Source: Acidovorax sp. SCN 68-22
GTDB lineage: Bacteria; Pseudomonadota; Gammaproteobacteria; Burkholderiales; Burkholderiaceae_C
Reading direction: 5' to 3'
Assembly: GCA_001724785.1 (NCBI GenBank)
Contig: MEDL01000008.1
Location: 1-34,569, forward strand
DNA length: 34,569 nt
The notes beneath the pieces were generated by a model, which saw only the letters and a list, made by a program, of their open reading frames with translations, ran no database searches and was not told where the DNA came from. Numbering within the stretch: position 1 is the first letter of the stretch; the number at the start of each line of letters is the position of its first letter. The position numbers and the translations under genes are program-made. Positions 1 through 8,176 of the stretch are shown piece by piece.

Positions 1-1
1 G

Positions 2-130
2 GCCGCCCCCGCTCCAGCGGCTGCACCCGCGCCCCAGGCAAAGGCCACCAAAACGCACAAAGTGGCCAAATCCGGCCACAAGAAGGTCGCCAAGAAGAAG
101 GCCCGCAAGACCCACGCCAAGACCGTTTGA
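2..130 (+). CDS. C-terminal end of a Lys/Ala/Pro-rich protein (5' partial)
   Basis: The frame is open from the window edge and ends at TGA 128-130, giving about 42 residues. It starts with an Ala/Pro stretch and continues into a basic tail with motifs such as KKVAKKKARK. Such tails resemble histone H1-like or DNA/RNA-binding tails seen in many beta-proteobacterial proteins, but the folded part lies outside the window, so no function can be given. A clear intrinsic terminator follows at 184-209, which supports this being a real gene end. Basic tails of similar composition recur in PepA and RsfS in this window. Confidence 0.6.
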   Translation, partial: AAPAPAAAPAPQAKATKTHKVAKSGHKKVAKKKARKTHAKTV

Positions 131-183
131 AGACGATCGCGGGCGGCAGGTGCTCTGCGCTCGCCCGCCCCATGGATGAAAAT

Positions 184-209
184 AGCCCGCCACGCGCGGG
201 CTGTTTTTT
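184..209 (+). terminator. Rho-independent terminator
   Basis: A perfect 7-bp stem AGCCCGC/GCGGGCT with a 5-nt loop is followed by six T residues. It lies after the partial Lys-rich gene and 31 bp before the DUF192 start codon, so it separates the two transcription units, although the DUF192 Shine-Dalgarno follows closely. Confidence 0.85.
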
Positions 210-240
210 GCCTGCACCCTGCCCCACCCTCGGAGTTTGC

Positions 241-723
241 ATGTCTGCGCTGTTCCCCGTTGCCCGTTCCATTTCGCGTCTCGCCTTGGCGGCAGGGCTC
301 GCCGCAGGGGCGCTTGCACAGGCACAGGAGGCGCCGCAGCTCGACCTGCCGCGCGTCGAGCTCAGCGCCGGCATGCACCGCATCGACGCCCAGGTGGCAC
401 ACAAGCCGGGCGAACGGCAGATCGGCCTCATGCAGCGCAAGTCCATGCCACCGCAGGAGGGCATGCTGTTCGTGTTCGAGGAACCCGGCGTGCAGTGCTT
501 CTGGATGAAGAACACCCTGCTGCCGCTCACGGCCGCCTTCGTCGCCGACGACGGCACGGTGGTCAACCTCGAAGACATGAAGCCGCAGACGACCGATTCG
601 CACTGCAGCGAGAAGCCGGTGCGCTTCGTGCTGGAGATGAACCAGGGCTGGTTCAAGGCGCGCGGCATCAAGCCGGGCTTCAAGCTCTCGGGCCCGGTGT
701 TCGCGCCGGCCAAGGGGCGTTGA
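241..723 (+). CDS. DUF192 family exported protein
   Basis: This is a 160-residue protein. The ORF track begins upstream at 127, but ATG 241 is preceded by GGAG at 232-235 and opens with a typical signal peptide (basic Arg residues, then an Ala/Leu-rich core and an AQA-type cleavage site near residue 28), so it is the better start. The rest matches the DUF192 family: a GLMQRKSMPPQEGMLFVF segment, FWMKNTLLPL, then a C-terminal VLEMNQGWF and GIKPG. These motifs are characteristic of the family, whose biochemical role is unknown to me. Export to the periplasm is inferred from the signal peptide. The gene appears monocistronic, between an upstream terminator and the convergent sodB. Confidence 0.85.
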   Translation: MSALFPVARSISRLALAAGLAAGALAQAQEAPQLDLPRVELSAGMHRIDAQVAHKPGERQIGLMQRKSMPPQEGMLFVFEEPGVQCFWMKNTLLPLTAAFVADDGTVVNLEDMKPQTTDSHCSEKPVRFVLEMNQGWFKARGIKPGFKLSGPVFAPAKGR

Positions 724-726
724 GTG

Positions 727-779
727 CTATTCTTGATATAGCTTCAACCCCTTTATAGACGGGCGCTGGAGCCCAAAAA
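727..779 (-). repeat. Dispersed ~50-bp repeat, copy R1
   Basis: Read on the minus strand, this stretch shows GGGCTCCAGCGC at one end and AGCTAT near the other, matching the two conserved ends of the repeat family in this window. It lies just after the DUF192 stop codon, before the sodB terminator. The middle has diverged. Confidence 0.65.
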
Positions 780-784
780 CACCC

Positions 785-809
785 AAAAAAAAGCGGCCCG
801 CAGGCCGCT
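785..809 (-). terminator. Rho-independent terminator of sodB
   Basis: On the minus strand, the perfect stem AGCGGCC/GGCCGCT with a 4-nt loop is followed by a run of eight T residues (AAAAAAAA on the plus strand, 785-792). It lies 22 bp past the sodB stop codon. Confidence 0.9.
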
Positions 810-831
810 CGGTCCTGGCGCCGCGTGCGGC

Positions 832-1413
832 TCAGGCGAAGTTGCTTTCGGCGAATTTCCAGTTCACCAGGTGTTCCATGAAGGACTCCAGGAACTTCGG
901 CCGGGCGTTGCGGTAGTCGATGTAGTAGGCGTGTTCCCAGACGTCCACCGTCATCAGCGCCTTGTCCGCCGTGGTCAGCGGCGTGCCGGCCGGGCCGGTG
1001 TTGACGATGTCCACGCTGCCGTCGGGCTTCTTCACCAGCCAGGTCCAGCCGGAACCGAAGTTGCCCGTGGCCGACTTGATGAAGGCTTCGCGGAAGGCGG
1101 CGTAGGAGCCGAACTTGGCGTCGATCGCCGCGGCCAGAGCGCCCGAGGGCGTGCCGCCGCCGGCCGGGGCCATGCAGTTCCAGAAGAAGGTGTGGTTCCA
1201 GATCTGCGCGGCGTTGTTGTAGATGGCGCCGTTGGCGCTCTTGACGATCTGCTCGAGCGGCATGTCGGCGTATTCCGTGCCCTCTTGCAGCTTGTTCAGG
1301 TTGTCCACGTAGGCCTTGTGGTGCTTGCCGTGGTGGTACTCCAGGGTTTCCTGGCTGTAGTGCGGGGCCAGCGCGTCGATGGGGTAAGGCAGAGGGGGAA
1401 GCTGGTGCTGCAT
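832..1413 (-). CDS. sodB: Superoxide dismutase, Fe type
   Basis: This enzyme dismutates superoxide to oxygen and hydrogen peroxide in the cytoplasm. The start chosen is ATG at 1413, which gives 193 residues, equal to E. coli SodB; it has AGGAGT upstream, whereas the longer track ORF adds an unlikely leader. Metal ligands fall at the family positions: His27, His74 (NHTFFW), Asp157 and His161 (DVWEHAYY). Gln70, in the position used by iron enzymes, and the FFWNCMAP context favour the iron form over the manganese form. It is followed by a strong terminator and is probably transcribed alone, although xseA lies upstream on the same strand with a gap of 138 bp. Confidence 0.95.
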   Translation of the reverse strand: MQHQLPPLPYPIDALAPHYSQETLEYHHGKHHKAYVDNLNKLQEGTEYADMPLEQIVKSANGAIYNNAAQIWNHTFFWNCMAPAGGGTPSGALAAAIDAKFGSYAAFREAFIKSATGNFGSGWTWLVKKPDGSVDIVNTGPAGTPLTTADKALMTVDVWEHAYYIDYRNARPKFLESFMEHLVNWKFAESNFA

Positions 1414-1551
1414 GGGGACTCCTTTGATTTGCTTGTTGTGGTCGGGCACGACGGGTCGCGCGGGTTCACACGGCATTCTAGGAAGATCGAACACAAGCTG
1501 CTGGACCGCCCGCCCATGGCCCCACCCGCAGGCTGCGATTGCGGCCCTGTC

Positions 1552-2862
1552 CTACAGGAGGCGCGGCGGCACCACCGTGAGCTCGAGCGTGCCGTCGGCC
1601 AGGCGCGCGCGCAGGGCGGTGGCGGGCGGCGCCTGGCGCACGCTTCGCACCAGTTCGCCGGCCGGCGTTTGCAGCAGTGCATAACCGCGCTGCAGCACCA
1701 GCGCCGGGTCCAGAAGCTGCAGGCGCAGCGCGGCGCCCGCCAGGCGCTCGCCCCGGCCGGCCAGGTGGGCCGCCGTTTTTTGAGCAAAATTGGCCTCCAG
1801 CGCTTTCAGGTGCTGCGTTTCATGCTGCGTTTTCAGTAGCAACGCGTGCTGCAGGCGCTGCGCCATCCGCGCCAGGCCAAGCTGCTCGCGCTGGGCACGC
1901 TCCGAGGGCCGGCCGAGGCGCGCGCCGGCCTGGTCCAGGCGCTGGTGGCGCAGGTCGAGCTGGCGTTCGAGGGCGCGGCCGAGCCGCACGTCCAGCTGCG
2001 CCAGCGCCGCCAGCGCGGCCTCGCGCGGGGCGGCCACCAGTTCGGCGGCGGCCGTGGGCGTGGGGGCGCGCAGGTCGGCGCAAAAATCGGCGATGCAGAA
2101 ATCGGTTTCGTGGCCCACGCCGCACACCAGCGGCACCGGGCTTTGCACCACGGTGCGCGCCAAGGCCTCGTCGTTGAAGGCCCAGAGGTCTTCCAGCGAG
2201 CCGCCGCCGCGCACCAGCAGGATCACGTCGATGGGGAAGGCCCCGCCCTCGCCCGGCGTGCCGGCGCGGGCATAGAGCTGCTCCAGCGCGCGCACCAGCG
2301 ACTGCGGCGCAAGCGGCCCCTGCACCTGGGCCGGCGCGAGCAGCACCGGAATGTGCGGCGCGCGCCGGGCCAGGGCACTGACCACGTCGTGCAGGGCCGC
2401 AGCACCGAGCGAGGTGACGAGGCCGATGCCGCGCGGCGCGGCCGGCAGCGGGCGCTTGCGCGCCGCGTCGAACAGGCCTTCCTGCTCCAGCCGGGCTTTC
2501 AGTCGCAGGAACTGCTCGAACAAGGCGCCCTGGCCGGCGCGCTGCAGTTGCTCGACCACCAGTTGCAGGTCGCCACGCTGCCCATACACGCCCAGGCGGC
2601 CGCGCAGCTCGACGCTGTCGCCGTCCCGCGGGCTGAAGCCGAGGAGCAGCGCCGCGCGGCGGAACATGGCGCAGCGGATCTGGCCGCCCGCGTCCTTGAG
2701 GTTGAAGTAGCAGTGGCCGCTGGCCGCACGCGAAAAGCCGGAAATCTCGCCGCGCACGGCCACCGGATTGAAGCGCGCCGCGAGGGCGTCGTCGACCGCG
2801 CGGCACAGCGCGCCCACATCCCACACGCGCTCGCCGCCGGGCGCCGGCGCTTGCTCAAACAT
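1552..2862 (-). CDS. xseA: Exodeoxyribonuclease VII large subunit
   Basis: XseA is the catalytic subunit of exonuclease VII, which with several small XseB subunits degrades single-stranded DNA to oligonucleotides during repair. The 436-residue product has an N-terminal OB-fold (to about residue 110), then a catalytic domain with RGGGSLEDLWAFN and GVGHETDFCIAD, both family hallmarks, and a coiled-coil region toward the C-terminus. Residues about 342-359, in the coiled-coil part, are encoded by a copy of the dispersed repeat (peptide KALEANFAQK). No strong Shine-Dalgarno is visible before ATG 2862. xseB is not next to it here. Confidence 0.95.
   Translation of the reverse strand: MFEQAPAPGGERVWDVGALCRAVDDALAARFNPVAVRGEISGFSRAASGHCYFNLKDAGGQIRCAMFRRAALLLGFSPRDGDSVELRGRLGVYGQRGDLQLVVEQLQRAGQGALFEQFLRLKARLEQEGLFDAARKRPLPAAPRGIGLVTSLGAAALHDVVSALARRAPHIPVLLAPAQVQGPLAPQSLVRALEQLYARAGTPGEGGAFPIDVILLVRGGGSLEDLWAFNDEALARTVVQSPVPLVCGVGHETDFCIADFCADLRAPTPTAAAELVAAPREAALAALAQLDVRLGRALERQLDLRHQRLDQAGARLGRPSERAQREQLGLARMAQRLQHALLLKTQHETQHLKALEANFAQKTAAHLAGRGERLAGAALRLQLLDPALVLQRGYALLQTPAGELVRSVRQAPPATALRARLADGTLELTVVPPRLL
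1786..1838 (+). repeat. Dispersed ~50-bp repeat, copy R2 inside xseA
   Basis: AAAATTGGCCTCCAGCGCTTT matches the left end of the repeat almost perfectly, and the right part is more diverged. It lies entirely within xseA and is read in the antisense direction as part of the coiled-coil region. The left-end match is strong; the right boundary is uncertain. Confidence 0.55.
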
Positions 2863-3214
2863 GAGCGCGGAAATACGTGCTGGCGCGGCCTGCGCGGAGT
2901 TGCTGCAGCGCAGTATTCCACAGCAAGCGGCCGGCGGGGCGCGGCCCCCTGGTTTTCCCGTAGATCCGCCAGAAACCGCGCAAGTACATGCAAGTTATTG
3001 ATTTCATTGAATTTTTTGTTGCACAAAAAATCATCAAAGTGTTCCGAGGACGTATTGGCGCCGCATTGCGGCCGGTCGGCACCGGCTTACCCACAAAGTT
3101 ATCCACAGGTTCTGTGGGCGACTGCGGCGCGCGTGTGCGGCAGCCACCGGGGCGCCGGAGCGGCAAAAAAGCTGGTCCATAATCGCCGCTTGCCCCATTC
3201 GCGCGGAGAGAGAA
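2863..3214. other. Intergenic region between divergent xseA and exbB
   Basis: This 352-bp gap separates divergent genes, so it should hold both promoters. Around 2990-3045 it is markedly AT-rich for this genome (TTTCATTGAATTTTTTGTTG). It contains DnaA-box-like sites, listed separately. I cannot assign -35/-10 hexamers with confidence and see no credible gene; the ORFs called here are shadows. Confidence 0.6.
3087..3118 (+). promoter_or_regulatory. DnaA-box cluster upstream of exbB
   Basis: TTATCCACA at 3099-3107 is a perfect DnaA box. TTACCCACA at 3087-3095 differs by one base and lies exactly 12 bp upstream in the same orientation. The perfect box overlaps a short hairpin CCACAG-GTT-CTGTGG (3103-3117). 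An AT-rich stretch lies just upstream. DnaA binding is inferred from the motif; no replication-origin genes are nearby. Confidence 0.55.
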
Positions 3215-3841
3215 TTGCTGTCCATCATACAAGCCGCAGGCTGGCCGATCTGGCCCTTGGTCGCCTGCTCGGTGCTGGCGCTGGCGCTCGTCATCGAACG
3301 TTTCATCGCGCTGCAAACCGCCCGCGTGGCGCCCCCCAAACTGCTCGACGAAGCCATCTCCGTCTCCTCCGTCACCCTGCCCGGCCCGGACGTGGTGGCG
3401 CAGCTGGCGCAGAACTCGGCCCAGGGCGAGGTGCTGGCCAGCGGGCTGCGGGCGCTCAACAGCAACCCGCGCTGCACCGAGGCCGACCTGCACGCGGCCA
3501 TGGAAGGCGCCGGCCGTGTCGTTGCCCACCGGCTGGAGAAATCCCTCGCTGCGCTGGCCACCATCGCCTCGGCAGCGCCGCTGCTGGGCCTGCTCGGCAC
3601 GGTGATCGGCATGATCGAGATTTTCGGCTCGCAGGGCTCGGGCGCCATGGGCGGCAACCCGGCGCAGCTGGCGCACGGTATTTCGGTGGCGCTGTACAAC
3701 ACGGCGTTCGGGCTGATCGTGGCCATTCCCTCGCTCATCTTCTGGCGCTACTTCCGCGGCCGGGTGGATGCCTACCTGCTGACGCTGGAGCTGTCGGCCG
3801 AGCAGTTCGTGCGCCATTTGCTGCGCATGCAGAAGCGATGA
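3215..3841 (+). CDS. exbB: MotA/TolQ/ExbB proton channel family protein
   Basis: This is an inner-membrane proton-channel subunit that uses the proton motive force to energise outer-membrane processes with a TonB- or TolA-type partner. The 208-residue protein shows three membrane segments at about 12-30, 111-133 and 155-178, with the LLGLLGTVIGMIEIF and NTAFGLIVAIPSLIF motifs of the family. The start is TTG at 3215, supported by GGAGAG a few bases upstream. It is followed by exbD. No tonB is adjacent, so the partner is unknown; TolQ-like function is possible, but the lpxK-linked ExbB/ExbD pair is the usual annotation in this group. Confidence 0.88.
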   Translation: MLSIIQAAGWPIWPLVACSVLALALVIERFIALQTARVAPPKLLDEAISVSSVTLPGPDVVAQLAQNSAQGEVLASGLRALNSNPRCTEADLHAAMEGAGRVVAHRLEKSLAALATIASAAPLLGLLGTVIGMIEIFGSQGSGAMGGNPAQLAHGISVALYNTAFGLIVAIPSLIFWRYFRGRVDAYLLTLELSAEQFVRHLLRMQKR

Positions 3842-3902
3842 CGCCGGGGCGCGCCCCCTGCCCGGTTTCCTGCCCGGACCCCCTCAGCCAAAGGCCGCAG
3901 CC

Positions 3903-4337
3903 ATGAAATTCCGCCCGCGCGACCGCGAAGAGCCGGAGATCAACCTCATCCCCTTCATCGACGTGCTGCTGGTGATCCTCATCTTCCTGATGCTGACCAC
4001 CACCTACAGCAAGTTCACCGAATTGCAGCTCACCCTGCCGGTGGCCGACGCCGAGCAGATGCGCGAGCGGCCGAAGGAGATCATCGTCGCCGTCGCTGCC
4101 GACGGGCGCTACGCCGTCAACAAGGCCGGCGTGGAGGGGCGCGACGTCGAGCGCATGGCGGCGGCTCTGCGTGCCGCGGCGCCTGCCGGCGCAGAGAGCA
4201 TCGTCATCATCAGCGCCGACGCCATGGCGCCGCACCAGTCCGTGATCACCGTGATGGAAGCGGCGCGCCGCGTCGGCCTCACGCAGATCACCTTCGCCAC
4301 CCAGTCCGCCGCCAGCGCCGTCCCGGCGCCGCGCTGA
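3903..4337 (+). CDS. exbD: ExbD/TolR family biopolymer transport protein
   Basis: This is the partner of ExbB in the proton-driven motor. The 144-residue protein has a short basic N-terminus, one membrane helix at about 16-33 containing the conserved proton-carrying Asp20 (PFIDVLLVILIFLM), and a periplasmic domain ending near residue 135. It lies 61 bp after exbB and 3 bp before lpxK, consistent with one operon. The conserved Asp and the single helix are visible directly; the pairing with ExbB is inferred from family and neighbourhood. Confidence 0.9.
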   Translation: MKFRPRDREEPEINLIPFIDVLLVILIFLMLTTTYSKFTELQLTLPVADAEQMRERPKEIIVAVAADGRYAVNKAGVEGRDVERMAAALRAAAPAGAESIVIISADAMAPHQSVITVMEAARRVGLTQITFATQSAASAVPAPR

Positions 4338-4340
4338 GAG

Positions 4341-5345
4341 ATGCCGCCGTTCTGGGCCCAGCGCAGCGCCGCAGGCCTGGCACTGTGGCCGCTGTCCCTC
4401 GGCTACCGCGCCCTGGTCGCCGTGCGCCGGTGGCTGTACCGCGCGGGCTGGCGGGCGCGCACGCGCCTGCCGGTGCCGGTGATCGTGGTCGGCAACGTGG
4501 TCGCTGGCGGCGCCGGCAAGACGCCGGTGGTGATTGCGCTGGTACAGCACCTGCAGGCGCGCGGCCTGCGGCCGGGCGTGGTCTCGCGCGGCTACGGGCG
4601 CCGCAGCCGGGGCACGCAGCATGTGCAAGCGGACAGCAGCGCGCACGCAGTCGGCGACGAGCCGCTGCTGGTGGCGCGCCGCTGCGCGGTGCCGGTGGTG
4701 GTGTCGGAGCGGCGCGGCGACGCCGGGCGCGCCTTGCTCGCGCGCCACCCGGACACCGACGTGATCGTCTCGGACGACGGCCTGCAGCACCTGGCGCTGG
4801 CGCGCGACATCGAGCTGTGCGTGTTCGGCGCCGAGGGCGTGGGCAACGGCTGGCTGCTGCCGGCCGGGCCGCTGCGCGAGCCCTGGCCGCGCGCGGTCGA
4901 CTTCCTGCTGTGCGCCGGAGCCGTTCCGCCGGGCGGCAGCGCCCCCACCTTTGCCCTGGAGCGCCGGCTGGCGGACACCGCCATCGCCGCCGACGGGCGC
5001 CGCGTGCCGCTGGCCGATCTGGCCGGCCAGGCGCTGGTGGCGGTCGCCGGGACGGCCCGGCCGGAGGAGTTTTTCGCCATGCTGCGCGCGCGCGGCCTGG
5101 CGCCGGCGCAGACCTTCGCGCTCCCCGATCACTTTGATTTTGATAGCTGGAACCCCAATACAGACAAGCGCCAGAGGCTTGTTTGCACCGAAAAAGATGC
5201 GCCCAAGCTGTGGCCGCGCTTCCCCGATGCATTGGCCGTCCCGCTGGAGCTGGCCATCGCGCCCGCGTTCTTCGCCGCGCTCGACGAGCGCCTGGCGCAA
5301 ACCGGGCAGCGCCCGCTATCATCGCCCGCTCGCCCCCCCGGCTGA
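4341..5345 (+). CDS. lpxK: Tetraacyldisaccharide 4'-kinase
   Basis: LpxK phosphorylates the 4' position of the lipid A disaccharide precursor at the inner membrane. The product is 334 residues, with a hydrophobic N-terminus, a Walker A-like GGAGKTP (about 56-62), SRGYGRR, and DDGLQH near residue 150, all family features. Near the C-terminus, residues about 265-282 ([14 protein letters not shown]) are encoded by a dispersed-repeat copy and sit just before the conserved [10 protein letters not shown] motif, as an apparent in-frame insertion. The reading frame stays open, so the enzyme is probably functional. It lies between exbD and the Trm112-like gene, upstream of kdsB, so the cluster serves lipopolysaccharide core synthesis. 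Confidence 0.93.
   Translation: MPPFWAQRSAAGLALWPLSLGYRALVAVRRWLYRAGWRARTRLPVPVIVVGNVVAGGAGKTPVVIALVQHLQARGLRPGVVSRGYGRRSRGTQHVQADSSAHAVGDEPLLVARRCAVPVVVSERRGDAGRALLARHPDTDVIVSDDGLQHLALARDIELCVFGAEGVGNGWLLPAGPLREPWPRAVDFLLCAGAVPPGGSAPTFALERRLADTAIAADGRRVPLADLAGQALVAVAGTARPEEFFAMLRARGLAPAQTFALPDHFDFDSWNPNTDKRQRLVCTEKDAPKLWPRFPDALAVPLELAIAPAFFAALDERLAQTGQRPLSSPARPPG
5133..5185 (-). repeat. Dispersed ~50-bp repeat, copy R3 inside lpxK
   Basis: Read on the minus strand, GCCTCTGGCGCTTGTCTG is followed after a variable middle by AGCTATCAAAATCAAA, matching both ends of the family. It lies within lpxK and keeps the frame open, adding about 17 codons. This is the clearest coding copy. Confidence 0.75.
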
Positions 5346-5376
5346 TCACCACCCAACCGCGCCCGCCGCACGCCCC

Positions 5377-5559
5377 ATGGAACCCCGTCTGCTCGAACTG
5401 CTCGTCTGCCCCGTCACCAAGGGCGCGCTGACCTACGACCGCGAGCGCCAGGAATTGGTCTCGCGCAGCGCGCGCCTGGCCTACCCAGTGCGCGACGGCA
5501 TCCCCGTGCTGCTCGAAGCCGAGGCGCGCACGCTCAGCGACGAGGAACTGGAAAAGTGA
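5377..5559 (+). CDS. Trm112 family protein (YcaR-like)
   Basis: This small protein of 60 residues begins at ATG 5377; the track only shows it inside a longer [15 protein letters not shown] at the start and the later [18 protein letters not shown] are typical of the bacterial Trm112/YcaR family, found beside kdsB in many proteobacteria. Only one Cys remains in the N-terminal knuckle (CPVTKG), so zinc binding of the type seen in other Trm112 proteins is doubtful. Its role is not established. The stop codon overlaps the kdsB start, indicating translational coupling. Confidence 0.88.
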   Translation: MEPRLLELLVCPVTKGALTYDRERQELVSRSARLAYPVRDGIPVLLEAEARTLSDEELEK

Positions 5560-6380
5560 GCGCCGCGCCGGGCGAACCCACGCCGGGCGAGCCCACACCC
5601 CGCTTCACCGTGCTGGTGCCGGCGCGCATGGCCTCCAGCCGCCTGCCGGACAAACCCCTGGCCGACATCGCCGGCCGCCCCATGGTGGTGCGCGTGGCCG
5701 AGCGCGCGGCGCAGAGCGGCGCGCTGCGCACCGTCGTCGCGGCCGACGACGCACGCATCCTGGACGCCTGCGCCGCGCACGGCATCGAATCCATCGCCAC
5801 ACGCCCCGACCACGCCAGCGGCAGCGACCGCCTTGCCGAGGCCTGCACCCTGCTCGGCCTGGATGGCGACGACCTGGTCGTCAACGTGCAGGGCGACGAG
5901 CCGCTGATCGACCCGCATCTGGTGCGTGCGGTCGCCGCCCTGCTGGCCGCACGCCCCGGCGCCAGCATGGCGACCGCCGCGCACGCCATCGCCACGGCGG
6001 AAGATTTCCACAACCCGAACGTCGTCAAGGTGGTGCTCGACGCCGAGCAGTTCGCCAGCTATTTCAGCCGCGCGCCCATCCCCTGCGCACGCGACCTGGG
6101 CACGGGCGCCTGGTGGCAGGAGGCGCAGGCGGGCGCCCTGGCCGGCTTCGCCCCGCTGCGCCACATCGGCATCTACAGCTACCGCGCCGGCTTCCTGCGC
6201 CGCTTTCCGGCGCTGGCGCAGGCGCCGACCGAGCGCGCCGAGCAGCTGGAGCAACTGCGCGCGCTGTGGCACGGCCACCGCATCGCCGTGCATCGCGCGG
6301 CGCAGGCGCCGGGCCCCGGCGTCGATACGCCCGAGGACCTGGCGCGCGTGCGCGCCCTCTGGGCCGCGGCCTCCGCGTAA
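5556..6380 (+). CDS. kdsB: 3-deoxy-manno-octulosonate cytidylyltransferase
   Basis: KdsB activates KDO with CTP to form CMP-KDO for attachment to lipid A in the cytoplasm. The 274-residue product starts at GTG 5556 in a GTGA overlap with the previous stop. After a short Pro/Gly-rich N-terminus ([10 protein letters not shown], a perfect GEPTP repeat), it has the nucleotide-binding [18 protein letters not shown], then NVQGDEPLI and [12 protein letters not shown], all conserved in KdsB. The extra N-terminal repeat could reflect a start that is too early, but no good alternative start is visible. Confidence 0.94.
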   Translation: MSAAPGEPTPGEPTPRFTVLVPARMASSRLPDKPLADIAGRPMVVRVAERAAQSGALRTVVAADDARILDACAAHGIESIATRPDHASGSDRLAEACTLLGLDGDDLVVNVQGDEPLIDPHLVRAVAALLAARPGASMATAAHAIATAEDFHNPNVVKVVLDAEQFASYFSRAPIPCARDLGTGAWWQEAQAGALAGFAPLRHIGIYSYRAGFLRRFPALAQAPTERAEQLEQLRALWHGHRIAVHRAAQAPGPGVDTPEDLARVRALWAAASA

Positions 6381-6419
6381 GCTGCGCTGCGGGAAGTGCG
6401 TGCTATCCTCGTTTGTTGA

Positions 6420-7148
<729 letters not shown>

Positions 7149-7152
7149 TCCA

Positions 7153-8100
7153 TCAAGGGCGCTGCAGCAGTTCCAGCAGCAGCGCAATCCGCGCCTTGAC
7201 CGGCGCAAGCCCTTCGGCCAGCGGCAGGCCGTGCGCCGGAGTCCCCACGATGCGGCCGAAAGCGCAGCGGCTGGTCACGCGCACGGCCACGCCGGCCTGC
7301 TGCGCGCGCCGCAAGGCCGGTTCCAGCGCCTGGTGCAGGGTGCCGTTGCCGGTGCCCGCCACCACCAGGCCGTCCACGCCCGCGCGCACCAGCGCATCGA
7401 CCTGCGCCCCGCTGCTGCCGGCGTGGCTCAGCACGATTTCCACCCAGGGCCAGGCCGCACCCGGCTCGGGCAGGCGCCAGGGCGCCGCCGCCGCGCCCTG
7501 GGAGGGCCAGGGGTGCGCCAGACGCAGACGCCCTTCTTCCATCCAGCCGGCGGGGCCGCCCTCGCCGGAGCCGATCGCGTCCACGCAGTAGGGGTGGAGC
7601 TTTTGCACCTGCTGCGGCAGGTACACCGCGCCGGCGCTGACCACGCTCACCCCTGGAGCACCCAGGTCGTTCGCCAGCGCCAGGGCGTCGCACAGGTTCT
7701 GCGGCCCATCGGGCGAAAGCGCCGTGGCGGGCCGCATGGCGCAGGTCAGCACCACGGGTTTGCCGGCCGGCAAGGTCGACGCCAGGAACCAGGCGGTTTC
7801 CTCCAGCGTGTCGGTGCCGTGGGTGATGACGATGCCCCGCACGGCGTCGTCCGCCAGGTGGGCCGCGCAGCGGGCGTGCAGCGCCAGCCAGAAGGCGAAG
7901 TCGGCATCCTTGCTGTCGATCTGCGCCACCTGCTCCGCGGCCAGTTCCAGGCCGGGCGGCAGCGCCTGGCCGCCGAGCCCGGCGAGCAGCGCCTGCACCG
8001 GACGCTCGCCGGCCCGGTAGCCGACGTTGTCGCCGGCCTGCGCCGCCGTGCCGGCGATGGTCCCGCCGGTGCCGAGGACGATGATTTTCTTGGCCGCCAC
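7153..8100 (-). CDS. L-asparaginase (type I/II family)
   Basis: This enzyme hydrolyses L-asparagine to aspartate and ammonia. GTGGTIAG near the N-terminus holds the nucleophilic Thr and THGTDTLEET the second catalytic Thr-Asp; MRPATALSPDGPQN is also a family motif. No signal peptide is seen, so it is probably cytoplasmic. The start matters: the ORF track uses ATG 8106, but GGAGG at 8108-8112 is only 1 nt from that ATG and 7 nt from GTG 8100, so GTG 8100 (315 residues, MAAKKIIVLG) is the better start. The gene is divergent from lexA, and a LexA box lies 5 nt upstream of its Shine-Dalgarno. Confidence 0.88.
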   Translation of the reverse strand: MAAKKIIVLGTGGTIAGTAAQAGDNVGYRAGERPVQALLAGLGGQALPPGLELAAEQVAQIDSKDADFAFWLALHARCAAHLADDAVRGIVITHGTDTLEETAWFLASTLPAGKPVVLTCAMRPATALSPDGPQNLCDALALANDLGAPGVSVVSAGAVYLPQQVQKLHPYCVDAIGSGEGGPAGWMEEGRLRLAHPWPSQGAAAAPWRLPEPGAAWPWVEIVLSHAGSSGAQVDALVRAGVDGLVVAGTGNGTLHQALEPALRRAQQAGVAVRVTSRCAFGRIVGTPAHGLPLAEGLAPVKARIALLLELLQRP

Positions 8101-8117
8101 TTGCATCCCTCCAAAAA

Positions 8118-8133
8118 CTGTTTAAAAATACAG
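8118..8133. promoter_or_regulatory. LexA box 1 between asparaginase gene and lexA
   Basis: CTGTTTAAAAATACAG is a perfect CTGT-N8-ACAG palindrome, the LexA operator of proteobacteria. It sits between the two divergent genes, 5 nt upstream of the asparaginase Shine-Dalgarno and 43 bp before the lexA start. Confidence 0.85.
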
Positions 8134-8136
8134 GCA

Positions 8137-8152
8137 CTGAAATTTCATACAG
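8137..8152. promoter_or_regulatory. LexA box 2, one mismatch
   Basis: CTGAAATTTCATACAG matches CTGT-N8-ACAG except for one base in the left half. It begins 19 bp after box 1, so the two operators lie on nearly the same helical face. Tandem boxes upstream of lexA are the classic arrangement for autoregulation. Confidence 0.7.
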
Positions 8153-8176
8153 GCGCCGCCCGGCGCGCCGCAGCCC

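Noticed and set aside
2863-3214. Replication origin next to xseA/exbB
   Set aside because: Only one perfect and one near-perfect DnaA box; no dnaA, dnaN, gyrB, rpmH or dense box cluster. Kept only as a possible DnaA site.
1846-3906. 686-residue plus-strand ORF spanning xseA and exbB
   Set aside because: It is antisense to xseA and out of frame with exbB, has low-complexity Ala/Arg/Gly composition and no known motif. Long shadow ORFs are common in GC-rich DNA.
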